A DNA stretch of 64,000 bases from Symsagittifera roscoffensis (lineage: Eukaryota; Xenacoelomorpha; Acoela; Convolutidae). The stretch's first letter is position 1; every line of letters starts with the position of its first letter. The notes below the pieces were generated by a model. That model had not been told where the DNA came from, ran no database searches, and was given only the letters and a program-made list of their open reading frames with translations. Positions 1-10,897 of the stretch are shown here, piece after piece. The position numbers and the translations under genes are program-made. Location: the NCBI RefSeq assembly GCF_963678635.1, contig NC_087062.1, positions 90,557,845 through 90,621,844 on the forward strand, given 5' to 3'.

Positions 1-709
1 TCAACTGAGGAGAGAGAAGAGATACTGATTGTTGAAGAATGAATTGAGATTGTGTTTATAAAATGACACGACAAACTGAGCATCAAATAGTACCAGTTAA
101 TTTATTACCAGTTAATTAATTAGTTTATCAAATACCAGCAGACCAGTTGACCTTGTCTGAGTGCATTGAGTTTTATACCAGTTGACCTTTAATTAGGTTT
201 CTATTGCTCAAGTCTGACCTTGAGTTTGGTCTGGTATTTCACTAGTCTGGCATTGAGCTCGTCTGTCCTCAACACTTTTTGCATTTTAGGCTGTTTTACT
301 ATTCGGCTGGTTTTTTTTACAGTTTTTAAATATAGCATTTTTTAGATAGCATATTTTCCCAAAAACTAAAAATCCCCAAAAACACTTTGAATTTGTGTCT
401 ATACCGTAATAACAGATAAAAATCAATTTTGGAAATTTTTTTTTCTTCTCGATTTTATGCATGTAAACGTTTTCAAATAGTGGTTATAATGTATGCATTT
501 TGATCAAAAATTCCGAAAATAAATTTGAATTCTTTCAATATATTTTTTAGTTATACATAATTAGCCGCTCAAATTATTTTGGACATAAAAAAATAACTTT
601 GACGAATCATATCTTATAGCTATGGACGTGTTGTATATGGGAGTGTATTTAAGTGTAGATCGACAAAATATGAAGAAATCAGCAAAATCTAACTTTGTCG
701 TTTTTTCAG
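1..709. other. AT-rich non-coding stretch
   Basis: I see no convincing gene here. The first 260 bases repeat short motifs such as ACCAGTT and ctgacctt, which suggests an old degenerate simple repeat. The rest is T/A-rich and could be intron of the candidate exon that follows. Confidence 0.4.
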
Positions 710-828
710 TAAACTCAAGCAAGTGAAGCACAACGAATCTTTTGGCGTACAAGTTTCCAACAGCAGAGAACTTGGAAACGGATTGCAGCAACTTTGGTCA
801 ACTCGGGGCCGCATTGGTGAAGCTAAGG
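710..828 (+). CDS. candidate internal exon, WGR-like core (doubtful)
   Basis: The segment follows a good 3' splice site (tttttcag, ending at 709) and ends at AAG|GTTAAT. Between them one frame is open for about 39 codons, with codon use less A/T-biased than the surroundings. The peptide ends LQQLWSTRGRIGEAK. This loosely resembles the W-x-x-RGR-x-GE core of WGR domains found in poly(ADP-ribose) polymerases. I see no neighbouring exon that would support this. It could equally be a relic exon or a chance open stretch. The match is by eye only. Confidence 0.22.
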
Positions 829-1111
829 TTAATCACCCACCTCAGAGTTTTTTAACTGAAGTGCTTTCGTTTTCTTTTTTCCGCTCCTTGTTGTTTTTGT
901 GCCGTAGTTATATTAAACGGTCTGAAACGTCTAATGTAGAAGAACTTAAACTAGTTATTGGCGTCATGTTTCTTTCAAGATGTTGCGAGTGTTCTACCAA
1001 CATTACTTGATCTTCAACCCAATCAATTAGTATAGTTATTTTAACGTCTCATATCTGTCCCTTATGTGTTTAATTTAATTGAAAAAGCGTTCTCCTTTAT
1101 CTCGTAAACAA

Positions 1112-2049
1112 CCTCTAAAGCCGGAAAAACACGGAAAAAGTGCTCCATGATACACGGTTTAAAATTTAATTTGAAAACTGATCATCCAGAAACAAATTTT
1201 GGGTCTTATGCACAAAACGGCCCAAAATCAAAATCTTTATATCTCTTAGCTAAAATATATGCGGCAGAATTTGATTGGCTATTATTAGCCAATCAAATTC
1301 AAGCAACATGGTCAAGCGTGTCAATCAACTGTTCCAGCCAAAGTAATTGAGAGCCAATATTAGCCAAAGTAATTGAGAATGTGAATCTTAGTCAAATAAT
1401 AAAACTAATTTCATGTTTTTTTAAATGAAATTATACGCAAAGAAAAAAACTCAGTATATTCCGGACCATGTTGTTTGCCATTAAATTCCGGACCATGTTG
1501 AAATTCCGCACCATATTGTTTGCATTTGATTGGCTAATGAACCAATCAGATTCAGCCATATTTTGACTTAAGATCAAGATGTAGAAATACTTATTTTGGG
1601 CCGTTTTGTGCATAAGACCCCAAATTTTCATTAGTATCTGGAACATACCTGTAACTGCTTAACGATACTATTTTTTTGACACAATTCCATTATGATTTCG
1701 ATAAATAGGCTCAAAAGCGAAAAACCGTAGGCTGATTTTTGAGCAACTTACTAGTTTTTGTTACCGAAAAAGGTACAAACAACTTATTATGCTAGCGTTC
1801 AATGTCGGCAAGTTCAACTAATAACCTAAAAATAGATTACCTTGATACGGGAATCTAATCAGGGCTTTCTGATTTTAATTGCTGTTATCCGTTTCACTCG
1901 GTTACGTAGCAGTATTCAGACAACTGTGTATTCATACTCGTCAGTAAGCAGACAAATACTATATTAACCAATCAGAATCAAGATGAGAAAGCAAGCTCAA
2001 AGGCAAAAAACAAGCAAGCACTTTTTCCGTGTTTTCTCGGCTGTAGAGG
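1112..2049. repeat. foldback element, outer 32-bp inverted repeat
   Basis: Positions 1112-1143 and 2018-2049 are inverted copies differing at about four positions; the core is ACACGGAAAAAGTGC. The element encloses a second inverted repeat at 1201-1620 and no coding sequence. The size and lack of an ORF fit a non-autonomous foldback or MITE-type transposon. The right arm lies inside another inverted repeat (1918-2151), so the elements interdigitate. Confidence 0.65.
1148..1647. repeat. inner inverted repeat (MITE-like)
   Basis: Positions 1201-1228 and 1593-1620 are perfect 28-bp inverted copies (core GCACAAAACGGCCCAAAAT). Similarity extends outward and inward imperfectly, with ATTGGCTAAT-type motifs on both arms. 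Short peptides can be translated from both strands, but they mirror each other because of the palindrome and are not genes. Confidence 0.7.
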
Positions 2050-2151
2050 ATGTTTATTATTTATTATTTAATAATTTCTTTCTTGTCTTAATTCTGATTG
2101 GTTATTACCATATTTTTCTGATTACTGACGAGTATGAATACGCGGTTGTCT
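1918..2151. repeat. inverted repeat with 30-bp arms
   Basis: Arms at 1918-1947 and 2122-2151 match at about 28 of 30 positions (core ACTCGTCAGTAA / TTACTGACGAGT). A second inner pair (around 1970-1990 and 2072-2095, ATCAGAATCAAGA-like) extends the stem. There is no ORF. It is a small foldback element. Confidence 0.65.
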
Positions 2152-2185
2152 AAAAAAACAGACCGCACTCCGTTTGGGGGCTATT

Positions 2186-2531
2186 CTCATGCGCGAAGGA
2201 CCGAATGGGCGAAAAAACTTGTGGGCCAAAGACCGAAGACAAAATAAGCCGCAAGTCAATTTTTTTAGAGAAGCAATTGCCATTCAATTAAAAAGAATTA
2301 AATGAAGCAATATTTTGCTTCTTTCATAACGAACCCCTTGAAATATAAAAACTGTCGCAATTCGGCGGCGGTCAAAGACAATTTGAAAATTTTGCATTTT
2401 TTTGTCGTTTTTATATTCGGCCAATATCAATATTCAGTCCCTGGAAATGTTTACTTTCTTTCCAAATTTTAGATTACTGAAATCTGATTGGCTTATTTTT
2501 ATTTTCGCGCATTCGGTCCTTCGCGTATGAG
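2186..2531. repeat. MITE-like inverted repeat, 27-bp arms
   Basis: Positions 2186-2212 and 2505-2531 are inverted copies (core GCGAAGGACCGAATG). The interior is AT-rich and non-coding. It abuts the 1918-2151 element on its left. Confidence 0.65.
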
Positions 2532-2630
2532 GGATTCCACCACTCCATTTCACTCACAGGCGCACCGCTGCGTTCCAATTACCGAATGATAATTACAAGG
2601 TTCCTATTCAGCGAACTTAACTCGGGTGCC

Positions 2631-3076
2631 GGACATCAAGCCGACGGGACTTCAAGCCGAATCGTAAAATAAGGGACTTCAAGCGGAATATTTTCTAATA
2701 AAGTTGTGAAATATGGTTAGTAGTTTGAAATTGTTATTGAAGAGTTTCTGAATTTCATTGTCTTTCTTCACTAGTTATTGGCGTTTTGACAAAATTTAAG
2801 CCTCCAACTGATGTTTAGGAAAGTTGAAAAATAAAACACGGTTGAAGGCGCTTTTCAAGTTTTTAATGTATGCATTTCAAGAGCCGGCTGAAGTTATTAA
2901 CGGATGCCAATCCCAAGTGGTGCATTGTCATGAATAACGCTTTTTATTGACTAAACTTGCCAAAATTTTTGAGAAGCAACGTTTAAAAGATGAAAAAATT
3001 GTGTTTTGAGGTGCTTGTAAAGTTCAAATTTTGGCCTGAAGTCCCTTCAGCTTGAGGTCCCGTCGGCTTGTTGTCC
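2631..3076. repeat. MITE-like inverted repeat, 26-bp arms
   Basis: Positions 2631-2656 and 3051-3076 are inverted copies (core AAGCCGACGGGAC / GTCCCGTCGGCTT). A sub-motif, ggACTTCAAGC, recurs inside the left arm. There is no ORF. It is the third of four foldback-type elements placed nearly end to end. Confidence 0.65.
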
Positions 3077-3159
3077 TAGACCCACTTAACTCGAGTTAAA
3101 GACTCTTACCCTGCAGAAGCAATACAATGCTAGTTTTAAATCCTCACAAAGCGTAACAG

Positions 3160-3425
3160 GGCAGTATTCAAAAGTGCTGAAGTACAACAGTGCCGAAAAC
3201 GAAAAAGTGCTCAACAGTGCCGAAAATTGATGATTTTTGGCACTACTGAACAATAAATTTATTTTCGGCACTGTTGTGATGCCCTTAGAGGGGCGTTTAA
3301 CACTACCGAAGTACAAGAGTGCCGAAAATAAAATTATTGTTCAACAGTGCCGAAAATCATCAATGAACACTTTTTCATTTTCGGCACTGTTGTACTTCGG
3401 CACTGTTGAACGCCCCCCCCCCCCA
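3160..3425. repeat. palindromic repeat built of AACAGTGCCGAAAA
   Basis: The motif ACAGTGCCGAAAA and its reverse complement occur many times in alternating orientation, so the 265-bp segment can fold on itself. It ends in a run of twelve C at 3413-3424. Short peptides from either strand are products of the palindrome. Confidence 0.6.
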
Positions 3426-3556
3426 GCGTAACTGCCTAGAACTGCCAGAAGCGTGAGGCGAAAGAAAAAAGACAAAGTTTGAAAACATCATTGCAAGTTA
3501 AATATCTTGCAAGTTAAATTTGTTTTAATACTGTCGCTATAACTGAAATTTTTTAG

Positions 3557-3672
3557 ATTTCCAAGACTTCATCAAGCTGGCGCTGCACAATATCTGGAAG
3601 CGCCAATTTCGGTCAAAAGACCAAGAGCTCACAACGCCTGAGGGAATTTACGAACCAAAACCCTCATTCTAA
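3557..3672 (+). CDS. candidate last exon, unknown protein
   Basis: A 3' splice site (ttttttag, AG at 3555-3556) is followed by 37 open codons with unusually GC-rich codons for this region (ctg gcg ctg cac, tgg aag cgc) and a TAA at 3670-3672. The peptide begins QDFIKLALHNIWKRQF and ends EPKPSF. I do not recognise a family. No upstream exon is visible across the 2.4 kb of repeat DNA to the left. It may be the tail of a host gene whose introns are filled with foldback elements, or a relic. Confidence 0.3.
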
Positions 3673-5079
3673 TCACAACTCGTATAGAAAAAGATTCCAG
3701 TTGAAGTACTACTATTCAGTCTATGTAAGCATGTGAACAAAATTAGCTGATAAGAGATGGTACCAGGAGCTTTAGTGGCAATATCAACCGTTTCTGAGAT
3801 TTAAAGAACAAGCTAGGACAAAAGAGTTTTAAAATTCAAACATCATTTATGAAAAAAAGCTAGCTGAAATACAATTGAAGGCGTTTGAACATGTGGACCT
3901 TTTTTTCTGAGATGATTGCCAAACTTGGTAAAACTAACATGGTTGAAAAACCGTATATCAATTTTTGAGCCATGTCTTGATAGACCGATTCAATGCGTAA
4001 GTTATTCCGTTAATGCACAATCAATGGCGGCAGTGTTAACAAGCAACTCGGGTTGACCAAAAAGGCTTATCATGCAATTCTCATTAATTGGAAATTTCTT
4101 TTCATACAATTTCATACAATGCCATACGTACAGAAAATTGTATGAAAACTTTATTATAAACATTTTCCCATAAATAGAAATTGTATAATAGGTGTTTTCT
4201 CCATACACCAAGAAGTTGTTTTTTGTTTCTAAATTTATTTTCTCAAAAATTTTGGGTTGTGTTTGCAACCGAACACAAGTGGCAAAGACCTTGGATACTC
4301 AAAGCACCAAAGGTTGGACGTTCTTACATTTATAATGCATAAAAAACGACCTGAATTGTCTTCCAGATGTCTTTCACAAATGATTTAACAAAAGTAACAA
4401 AAATTTTAATTTTTGGCAAATATTTTCAGTGATGATTATTTTAAATTTTTGAATTTTCAAATTATCAGACATTGATCAAGGCATTTCGAAAATGTATGAA
4501 AATTGTATGGCAAGCATTTTCTCCATACACTGTGAATTACATATGATTATTAAATTTTTGATCTTCCGAGGCTAACTATTTGTGCCTGTTTTGACATAAA
4601 AACTAAAAAATGATAAGCTGTTGCACAAATTATGCAAGCGAAGTGCAACATCAACTCTGCAATTGAACAAAAGATCCGTTATGAACAAAAAGTTTTTCGG
4701 TGCGTTTTTTTTTTTTAATTAAAAAGGCAATTTGAGCAATTGATTGCAGATTATTTTTAATGTTTTATGTCATTATTTAAATACTTAATGAATTGTGCTC
4801 TAATGTTGCTTGCATTGCTCCAACGTTTTCCCCATGATTGCACCCCAAAGTTTGAAAAATCGTTGCGTATAATATTGATAAAAAATTGCAGAGTAAGCCC
4901 AAGAACTTGTCAATTTACAACCGAATTCCTTTATTTACTTGTACCGATTGGGCTTAAGTGCAGTTAGTTAAAACTAAAACAAAAAAATACTCTCCTCAAA
5001 AAGACTCTTCTGCTGATGGAGAAATTACCTACTCAGAATAACTCTAATTCTGTGTTTGCAAAAATCTCCCTGCATTTTT
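3673..5079. other. intergenic, no gene seen
   Basis: AT-rich with no supported gene. TGTATG-containing segments (about 4097-4150, 4190-4205 and 4485-4535) occur in both orientations and may be remains of a small inverted-repeat element. Positions 4750-4980 resemble 6840-7080 (shared ttgcaccccaaa-like and gtaccgatt motifs). They probably are the duplicated downstream flank of the lipocalin copies. Confidence 0.4.
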
Positions 5080-5490
5080 ATCAGTATTATTAATTGTTCA
5101 GTCCGAAGAAATGTTTTGTCCAAAATAGTTTTTTCGACAAATAATGAAGCTTATTTGTGGCTTCATCAGTCTCTTTTTGGCAACATGAGTGTATCTTGTA
5201 ATTGCTTTTTCCATATTGAACAGTGATGCTAGACTCTGATACCAAACTCAGGACAACGCCCGATCGTTTTTCTTTGCTCTTTGCCCAAAAGACCAGTTAA
5301 CATCGTCTTCCCACGAATACAACACAATGTAACTGTTTTTTTTCTTTATAGATCATTTTAGTAGAACAATTATCAAACCAGCGTTGTTTTGTTTGACTAC
5401 TCGATCTCTCGAACATATTTCAGATTGGTTGCTTTGATAGGATATGTCGTGGGCAAACCCAAAACTGCCCTGTAGGCCCTGAATTATAGA
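5080..5490 (-). pseudogene. lipocalin exon-2 relic (copy 4)
   Basis: Reading on the minus strand gives a degraded match to exon 2 of the lipocalin gene at 8291-9906: FGFAHDISYQ, then a YIVLYS-containing strand, then FGQRAKKND. The match is broken by stops and at least one frameshift. The conserved Cys after YIVLYS is changed to Trp (tgt to tgg), which removes a residue lipocalins normally use in a disulfide. No signal peptide or GxW exon is visible. I infer a dead tandem copy. Confidence 0.65.
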
Positions 5491-6204
5491 TATCCAAACA
5501 GAAACTGTGGATCTCATCTTTAATCTCTAAGTCACTAGAAAAAGAAGTCACAGAAGAGGTTATTTTAGCAACTATAAAAATTTAATTAAAATATTATCTT
5601 CGAAAAGATGCTCAAAAACGGCAACGATCTGCAAAAATTGCCCGATGTGTAGAAATTTTACCAAGTTTATTTATTTTGGGCTAAGCGCATAGCTCAAAAT
5701 TTTCAAAAACTTTTAACTAAAAATGTCGACCATTTTTACAAAAAAAAAACTATTCTCCCCATACTTTGAAATAATTTCTGTGCACGACATTGAGTTGGTT
5801 GACCAAATTTTAAAAGAAGCTTTGTATCTACAAAACTACGCTAAAATTATCAACAATTTCAACTGCAGTTCTTATTTTATGCGACAAAGAACATCCATGA
5901 TTTTTATCCATACTGATTAAATCGCAACTGCTGCTGAGAAATTCAATTTCAGTTGATCTAATTTAAAACGGCCAGAGAAAAAGCCATTATGGTTTAATGA
6001 AATCAAACTCAGTGAAAGTTTAATTTTGTTTCTGAAAACAACTAGCCGCTCTCAAAAAAAACAGTTAATATTCAAACAGTAGGATTTATTTGTCAGAATC
6101 AATTTTATTCGGAAAGTTACTATCTAATAGTTGTTTGCAGAAACTAAATTAAACTTTCACTGAGTTGAATATGAGTAAAATTTTAAAATTTGTAATGGTT
6201 TTTA

Positions 6205-6620
6205 CGTTATTATTTAGAAATGCTTGACTGTGATGCCAGGTGCGAGACAAAGCCCACATCTTTTCCATCGCACTTTTCTCGAAAAGTTAGCTACAATCTT
6301 CACACTAATACAGCTTAAGGTAATTGTTTTTTTTTGGTAATTGACAACTTTGGTGATAAAAATATCAAACCGGTGTCGGCCAGATTGCCTACTCGGTCTC
6401 TCTTATAGCAGTTCGAACTGGGCCTCGATAGGATTTATCGTGCGCAAACCCAAAACTGCTCTGTCGGTCCCGGAAAATGTTGTAAGATGATAATGCCACT
6501 CGCAACTCGCATCTTTCACCCCGAAAGACAGCAATGAGAGCATTTGGAAACCAAAATTGCTCAAACAATTGCTCAGAAACAAAATTCGAACTTAAAATAG
6601 ATGACATATAAAAATTTGGG
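6205..6620 (-). pseudogene. lipocalin exon-2 relic (copy 3)
   Basis: This is homologous to the second lipocalin exon. It starts VALSSYNIFRDRQSSFGFAH, then a small deletion near 6417 (relative to copy 2) shifts the frame into a stop. Beyond it the original frame can still be followed (FDIFITKVVNYQ, then an ALSRTW relic). The 3' splice site that in copies 1 and 2 reads TTTCAG/AATTCAG is here TTTCGG, so the acceptor AG is lost. Frameshift and lost acceptor together make it a pseudogene. Confidence 0.7.
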
Positions 6621-7083
6621 CAAATTTTGATAAATAAGTATTACAAAAACTCGGCCTCCCCACGACTCGGCACATGTCTTGCGCCCAAATCTTTTTATTT
6701 GACAAAAACACAACAAATCTTCAAGTTGATTTTGCTTGTGCAGAGCCACTTTTGCTTTTTTTTTCATTTGCGTTTACAAAATGCAGCTTTGCTTTCTGTA
6801 GATATCACCAGTTTGTACATCTGATCTTGGAAAGTTGTTCAAGTTTTGCGTAACTTTTCAAATAATTTAATTATTTGTACATTGATGTTCCTCTCGCTAT
6901 TAATTTTCTTGCATCGCAAAGTTCTTTCCCATTATTGCACCGCAAAATTCAATACACTCATTAGTTTTTCAAAATTTGTTATATTATCACAATAAAACGC
7001 AATATACCAAGAACCTCACATTTGCATTCAAGTTCACTTTTTTCTAGTACCGATTAGCAATACAGTTAGTCAAACTAAAATGG

Positions 7084-7526
7084 TTACAAAATGGATCCTT
7101 CAGCTGACAACGGATTCAAATCATAATTAAAAAACAAATTCTGCGTCTGAGGAGAATCCCATGGCGCGATGAGTCTCCTTTTGGGAACTCGAGTGTATCT
7201 TTTAATTGAATTATCAATATCACGCAGTGATTCTTGGCTCTGATACCAGGATCGGGTCAACACCCAAACATTTTCTGTTGCTCTCCGCCCAAAAGGCCAG
7301 TTAATGTCATCCGCACACGAATACAACACAATGTAATTGCCCCTTTTGTAATTGATAACTTCGATGTTGAAAGCATCAAATACGCGTTGGCCAGCTCGAC
7401 TACTCGGTCTCTCGAATAGCAGTTCGAACTGGCTTCCTCGATAGGATATACCGTGGGCAAACCCAAAACTGGTCTGCCAGCCCCGGAAAAAGTGGTACGA
7501 AGATAGTGCCATTTGCATCTTTTGCC
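7084..7526 (-). CDS. lipocalin-like exon (copy 2), first exon not found
   Basis: An intact open exon follows TTTTGCATTTCAG, in the same splice phase as exon 2 of copy 1. It carries the lipocalin C-terminal signature: INYKRGNYIVLYSC (strand G with its conserved Cys) and then ENVWVLTRSW (apolipoprotein-D-type strand H). It ends in a TAA/TGA-type stop at 7084. Upstream, at about 8040-8180, a short segment (YGSIL) resembles the sequence just beyond exon 1 of copy 1. I see no signal peptide or GxW motif there, so this copy may be a partial duplication. The exon is real; whether the gene is functional is unclear. Confidence 0.55.
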
Positions 7527-8172
7527 CTGAAATGCAAAATAGCATATATTTGCGACTGCTGTGCATCAAAACCCGCTGCCTTCAAAATTAAAAAAAATAT
7601 CTCTCCAAATAGACACCCTTTTTCGTTTGCTCGTCTGCCAAACACCCAGTCTTCTAACCCAAAACTATAGCACCCCGAACAGACAGTTTTGTATTTGAAT
7701 ATATGTAATTTGCCAGGGACCAAAGTCAACTTTATAGTCATCGATTGATTAGGACAAGATCAAATTACTTAGGCGACAACGAGAACTTCTGCAACCAGAA
7801 TCTTCCAAAAGCTTAATAAAAAACAGCGATTGAACATAAGAAACTTAATGCATTGTAGAAGTCGCTACCAAATATGATTAACTTGGACTATTTGCATTAC
7901 TTAAAAAATGAAATGGCTGATCTGTAAAAATGTGAATATCTTTTATAGGGAAGATCGAGAAAGGAAGCTGGCTAAATATATTAAACTTTTGTCTGTAAAA
8001 CATACAAAATTTTGTTATGTATACTATGCGCTCTCTACTAAAATTTTAAAGTTGAAAAACTTTTTTATTCGGTCTAAAATAGATCCATAACATTTCAGCT
8101 TGCTGACTGTTTTGATTTAAGTCTCATGCACTGCTGAAAAAAAAATGTCAATTTTAGAGGTGACAAAGACCC

Positions 8173-8178
8173 TTTATT
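8173..8178 (-). promoter_or_regulatory. possible poly(A) signal of the lipocalin gene
   Basis: AATAAA on the minus strand, about 115 nt after the stop codon at 8291. Position and sequence fit a cleavage/polyadenylation signal. In an AT-rich genome chance occurrence is likely enough to keep confidence low. Confidence 0.35.
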
Positions 8179-8290
8179 GGACCCTTCAGCGTGAAAACAA
8201 AATCAAATCTTGAAAAACTCTAGTTTTTCTTTTTGAATTAACTCCTCGCGATCATCACTCTTACAATGCTTACTATTGTTTAGAATCTTT

Positions 8291-9906
8291 TTATGAAAAT
8301 CCATTTTTTCGGCAATCAACAAGCTTATATTGCGGCATCAGGAGTCTCCTACTAGGAATATGAGTATAGCTGATAATTGATTTTTCGATATTTTGTAGCG
8401 ATGCTTCACCCTGATTCCAGGTTCGTGACAACACCCAAACATTTTCCTTTGCTCTTCGCCCAAAAATTGAGCTATATTCTTCGCACGAATACAGCACAAT
8501 GTAACTATCACTTTGGTAGTCGATGACTCTGGTGTAGAAAATATCAAACCCATATCTGCCAACTCGGCTCTTCGGTCTCTCAACTAGCAAAGCAAACTGG
8601 TTACCCTGATAGAAGCCAACGTCTGCAAATCCAAAACTGCTCTGTAGGTCAAAGAAAAAGTGGTATGATGATTGTAATACTTGCACCTTTCGCCCTGAAT
8701 TGCAAAACAAACTTAAATTTGGGAATGTTGCGTGTTTTATCCCATTGTCTTTTCATTCAATCCTTCAAATTCGTTTTTGCTTGATATTTGTTTGAAAAAA
8801 TTGAAGCAGATTAGCAATAAAAATGGTTTTTAATCTTTTTTTTCGCACTAGGCATGGTAGACATTCCGAAGAATCTGAAAACTGCTTACATATTCTTTAA
8901 TACTACATTCAAAGGTCTTAATAAAAACTTAGTTTGTGTTTCTCTCCTCATAAGATTTTTCAATGTTTGTTTGATGTTTATAACGTTAACTGATTTTTGG
9001 TTTGTTTTCAAACTTTAATTGTATATATTAAGTTTTTGTTTTGATAGCGCAATGGTAGCAAGATTGGAAAAGGGAGTAGAATATAGTCTTGGGACACAAC
9101 AACTTTTCAATTATTCTGCTGGCTACCGTTTCTTGAACGTGGCAACCGTTTGTATCTGCTTCAGTTATGTTTATCATCGCTTTCTCACTTCTCTCTCAAG
9201 CAGTGAATGTTTTCAGCTCCTCATTTTCTTGTAAGGTTAAAGAAAAGCTTACCCGTATCATAATGAAGCTTGCTTGTAACATGCCTATCTTACTATCTTA
9301 CCGAGATTTTGCATGAGTCTTGGAATCTTTCAAGATCATGCACAGTCTTGCATGTTAACTCGGTAAGAACACTGAAAAACGGTTTTACAACGTATTTTAC
9401 TCAGCTTCTGATCTCGAAGCCTTCTAGTCCAAAGTTATAACTCTGAAAACAGACAGCTTCGTGAGTGAAGATGCAAACTATGGGCTCTCGGTGGTTCTCA
9501 AAAATTTCAAAATGGCTGATCTAGAAAAATCTCGACAAAAACATGCCATTTGGGTGGTCGGTCAGACTTATAACTACTCTTTGTATCTTAGACCTGAGAA
9601 TGCACAAATTACTAATTTTTTCCAAGTTATTTTTTTTCATGTTTCTAAAATTGATCCATAAAATTTCGGCTGGTTGATTCTTCTGCTGTAACTCTGACCT
9701 TCTGGAGTCTTGATTGGACTGAAGTTGAACTGGTTGCACCTCTGAAAAGTTTCTCGATGGACATGGCTCCTTCGCAGCTCGTACCATCGACCTGAGAGCT
9801 CCTCCAACTCCACTGGGATGTCAGGAAGTGAGTTCATGTTAGGGCATTCCTTCCTTCCATAAGACAAAGTCATCATGACAAATGGTATTATAAGATTAAA
9901 CGTCAT
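8291..9906 (-). CDS. secreted lipocalin (apolipoprotein-D-like), two exons
   Basis: Exon 1 is 9906-9699 and exon 2 is 8694-8291. The donor AAG|GTCAGA leaves one codon base and the acceptor TTTTGCAATTCAG|GG supplies two, so the frame is kept and the product is 203 residues. Residues 1-17 are a likely signal peptide (MTFNLIIPFVMMTLSYG). The lipocalin GxW motif is GRWYE (Trp41). YIVLYSC (Cys140) lies 99 residues later, then VWVLSRTW, the usual spacing in this family. Four cysteines (about 21, 57, 140, 197) fit two disulfides. The family binds small hydrophobic ligands in a beta-barrel and is usually secreted. The intron is 1004 nt. The start is the first ATG ahead of the signal peptide. Confidence 0.72.
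9296..9368. repeat. small stem-loop inside the lipocalin intron
   Basis: TCTTACCGAG at 9296-9305 pairs with CTCGGTAAGA at 9359-9368. The interior repeats TGCATG-like motifs. It is possibly a remnant of a tiny inverted-repeat element; no function is indicated. Confidence 0.45.
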
Positions 9907-10487
9907 TTTCTTAATTATTTACTTATCAGTTGGCTCAGTTATGATTCAGTCGAATGAAACTGAATAAGTTAAAAGTTCTTCTTGTTTGCTTTCATGATGT
10001 AAAATAAGTTCAATGCCATGGCTATCTTAAAGCGTAACAAGACTGTTCATAAATCAAGGCAAAGCGCTGAAAGTAATAACTGCACTCAAAGGCCAATTGA
10101 TAAAAATTGCCTATTTTAGCAAAAAAAATTGACGTGGGGACTGAAAAATTGACAAAATCTGTTTATTTCCGAGAGGCTAATCTTACCTACAAACTGATGT
10201 TTTTAGCGTCTCGCATTGTAACATCAAGACTCAATTCGTTTTGAGACCCACTAACTCACTGCTTACGCGTGTTATAAGGACGCAAAAATATCGCGCGTTT
10301 TTAATCTCAATTTGGCCAAGTTAGCACTTTTTAAATCCCCAAAGTTTCTTAAAATGTGCAAGTTTTAAACTCCCATAACTTAAGCGATTTAGATATATAT
10401 ATATCGGCTTTATATATTCTTTAGCAGAAAATTTAGTTGTAATTTGAAATCTAAAGAAAAATGGTTTTTTTTTTAAAATCATTCGAA
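9907..10487. other. intergenic; left flank of the LTR element
   Basis: No gene seen. It holds the 5' flank of the lipocalin gene and then AT-rich DNA. The last four bases (10484-10487, CGAA) are the left target-site duplication of the LTR element. Confidence 0.5.
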
Positions 10488-10897
10488 TGAGTTATAACCG
10501 AAGTGGTTAACTCATAGAGTAATTTCGGATAGGGTACACCGTCTGCTCGTCACGCTATCTTATTTTCGGCCGGATAGATTCGTGCAACTTCTTAGTCTAA
10601 TACCGATCCTATTCTTACTCTTATATCTACTAGTCTCAGGGTGTTTAACTAGTCTCTGCTAGGCTCAAAAGATCTAGAGTATACTGGCTTATTGCGGCAG
10701 CTGAAGTTCTCTTGGAGAGGCAACTAATTTCTAAGTTAAATTCAAATCTCTCTGGTGCTGAAATTACAAGTAATTTCAGCACTTACAAATAAGTGGGTTG
10801 TTAGTTAGATGGATTATGATTGGTTAATATTAAATATTTTACAGTGGTAAAATATCTAATTTATCCAATAATAAAATGTAGTTTAGATCAGGTTCCA
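10488..10897 (-). repeat. 3' LTR (LTR A)
   Basis: Begins TGAGTTATAACC on the plus strand and ends AGATCAGGTTCCA. It is nearly identical to LTR B and C apart from small indels (for example an extra t near 10736 and a 4-base difference near 10788). The sequence just inside it reads, on the minus strand, a short purine-rich tract (GGATGGG) directly before TGGAACC, a plausible plus-strand primer site. Confidence 0.9.

Noticed and set aside
4085..4535. Inverted-repeat transposon made of TTTCATACAAT-type motifs
   Set aside because: The arms are short and low in complexity and no target duplication is visible. It is not separable from chance in AT-rich DNA.
7234..7419. Plus-strand open frame over lipocalin copy 2
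   Set aside because: Antisense of a recognised exon with lipocalin motifs.
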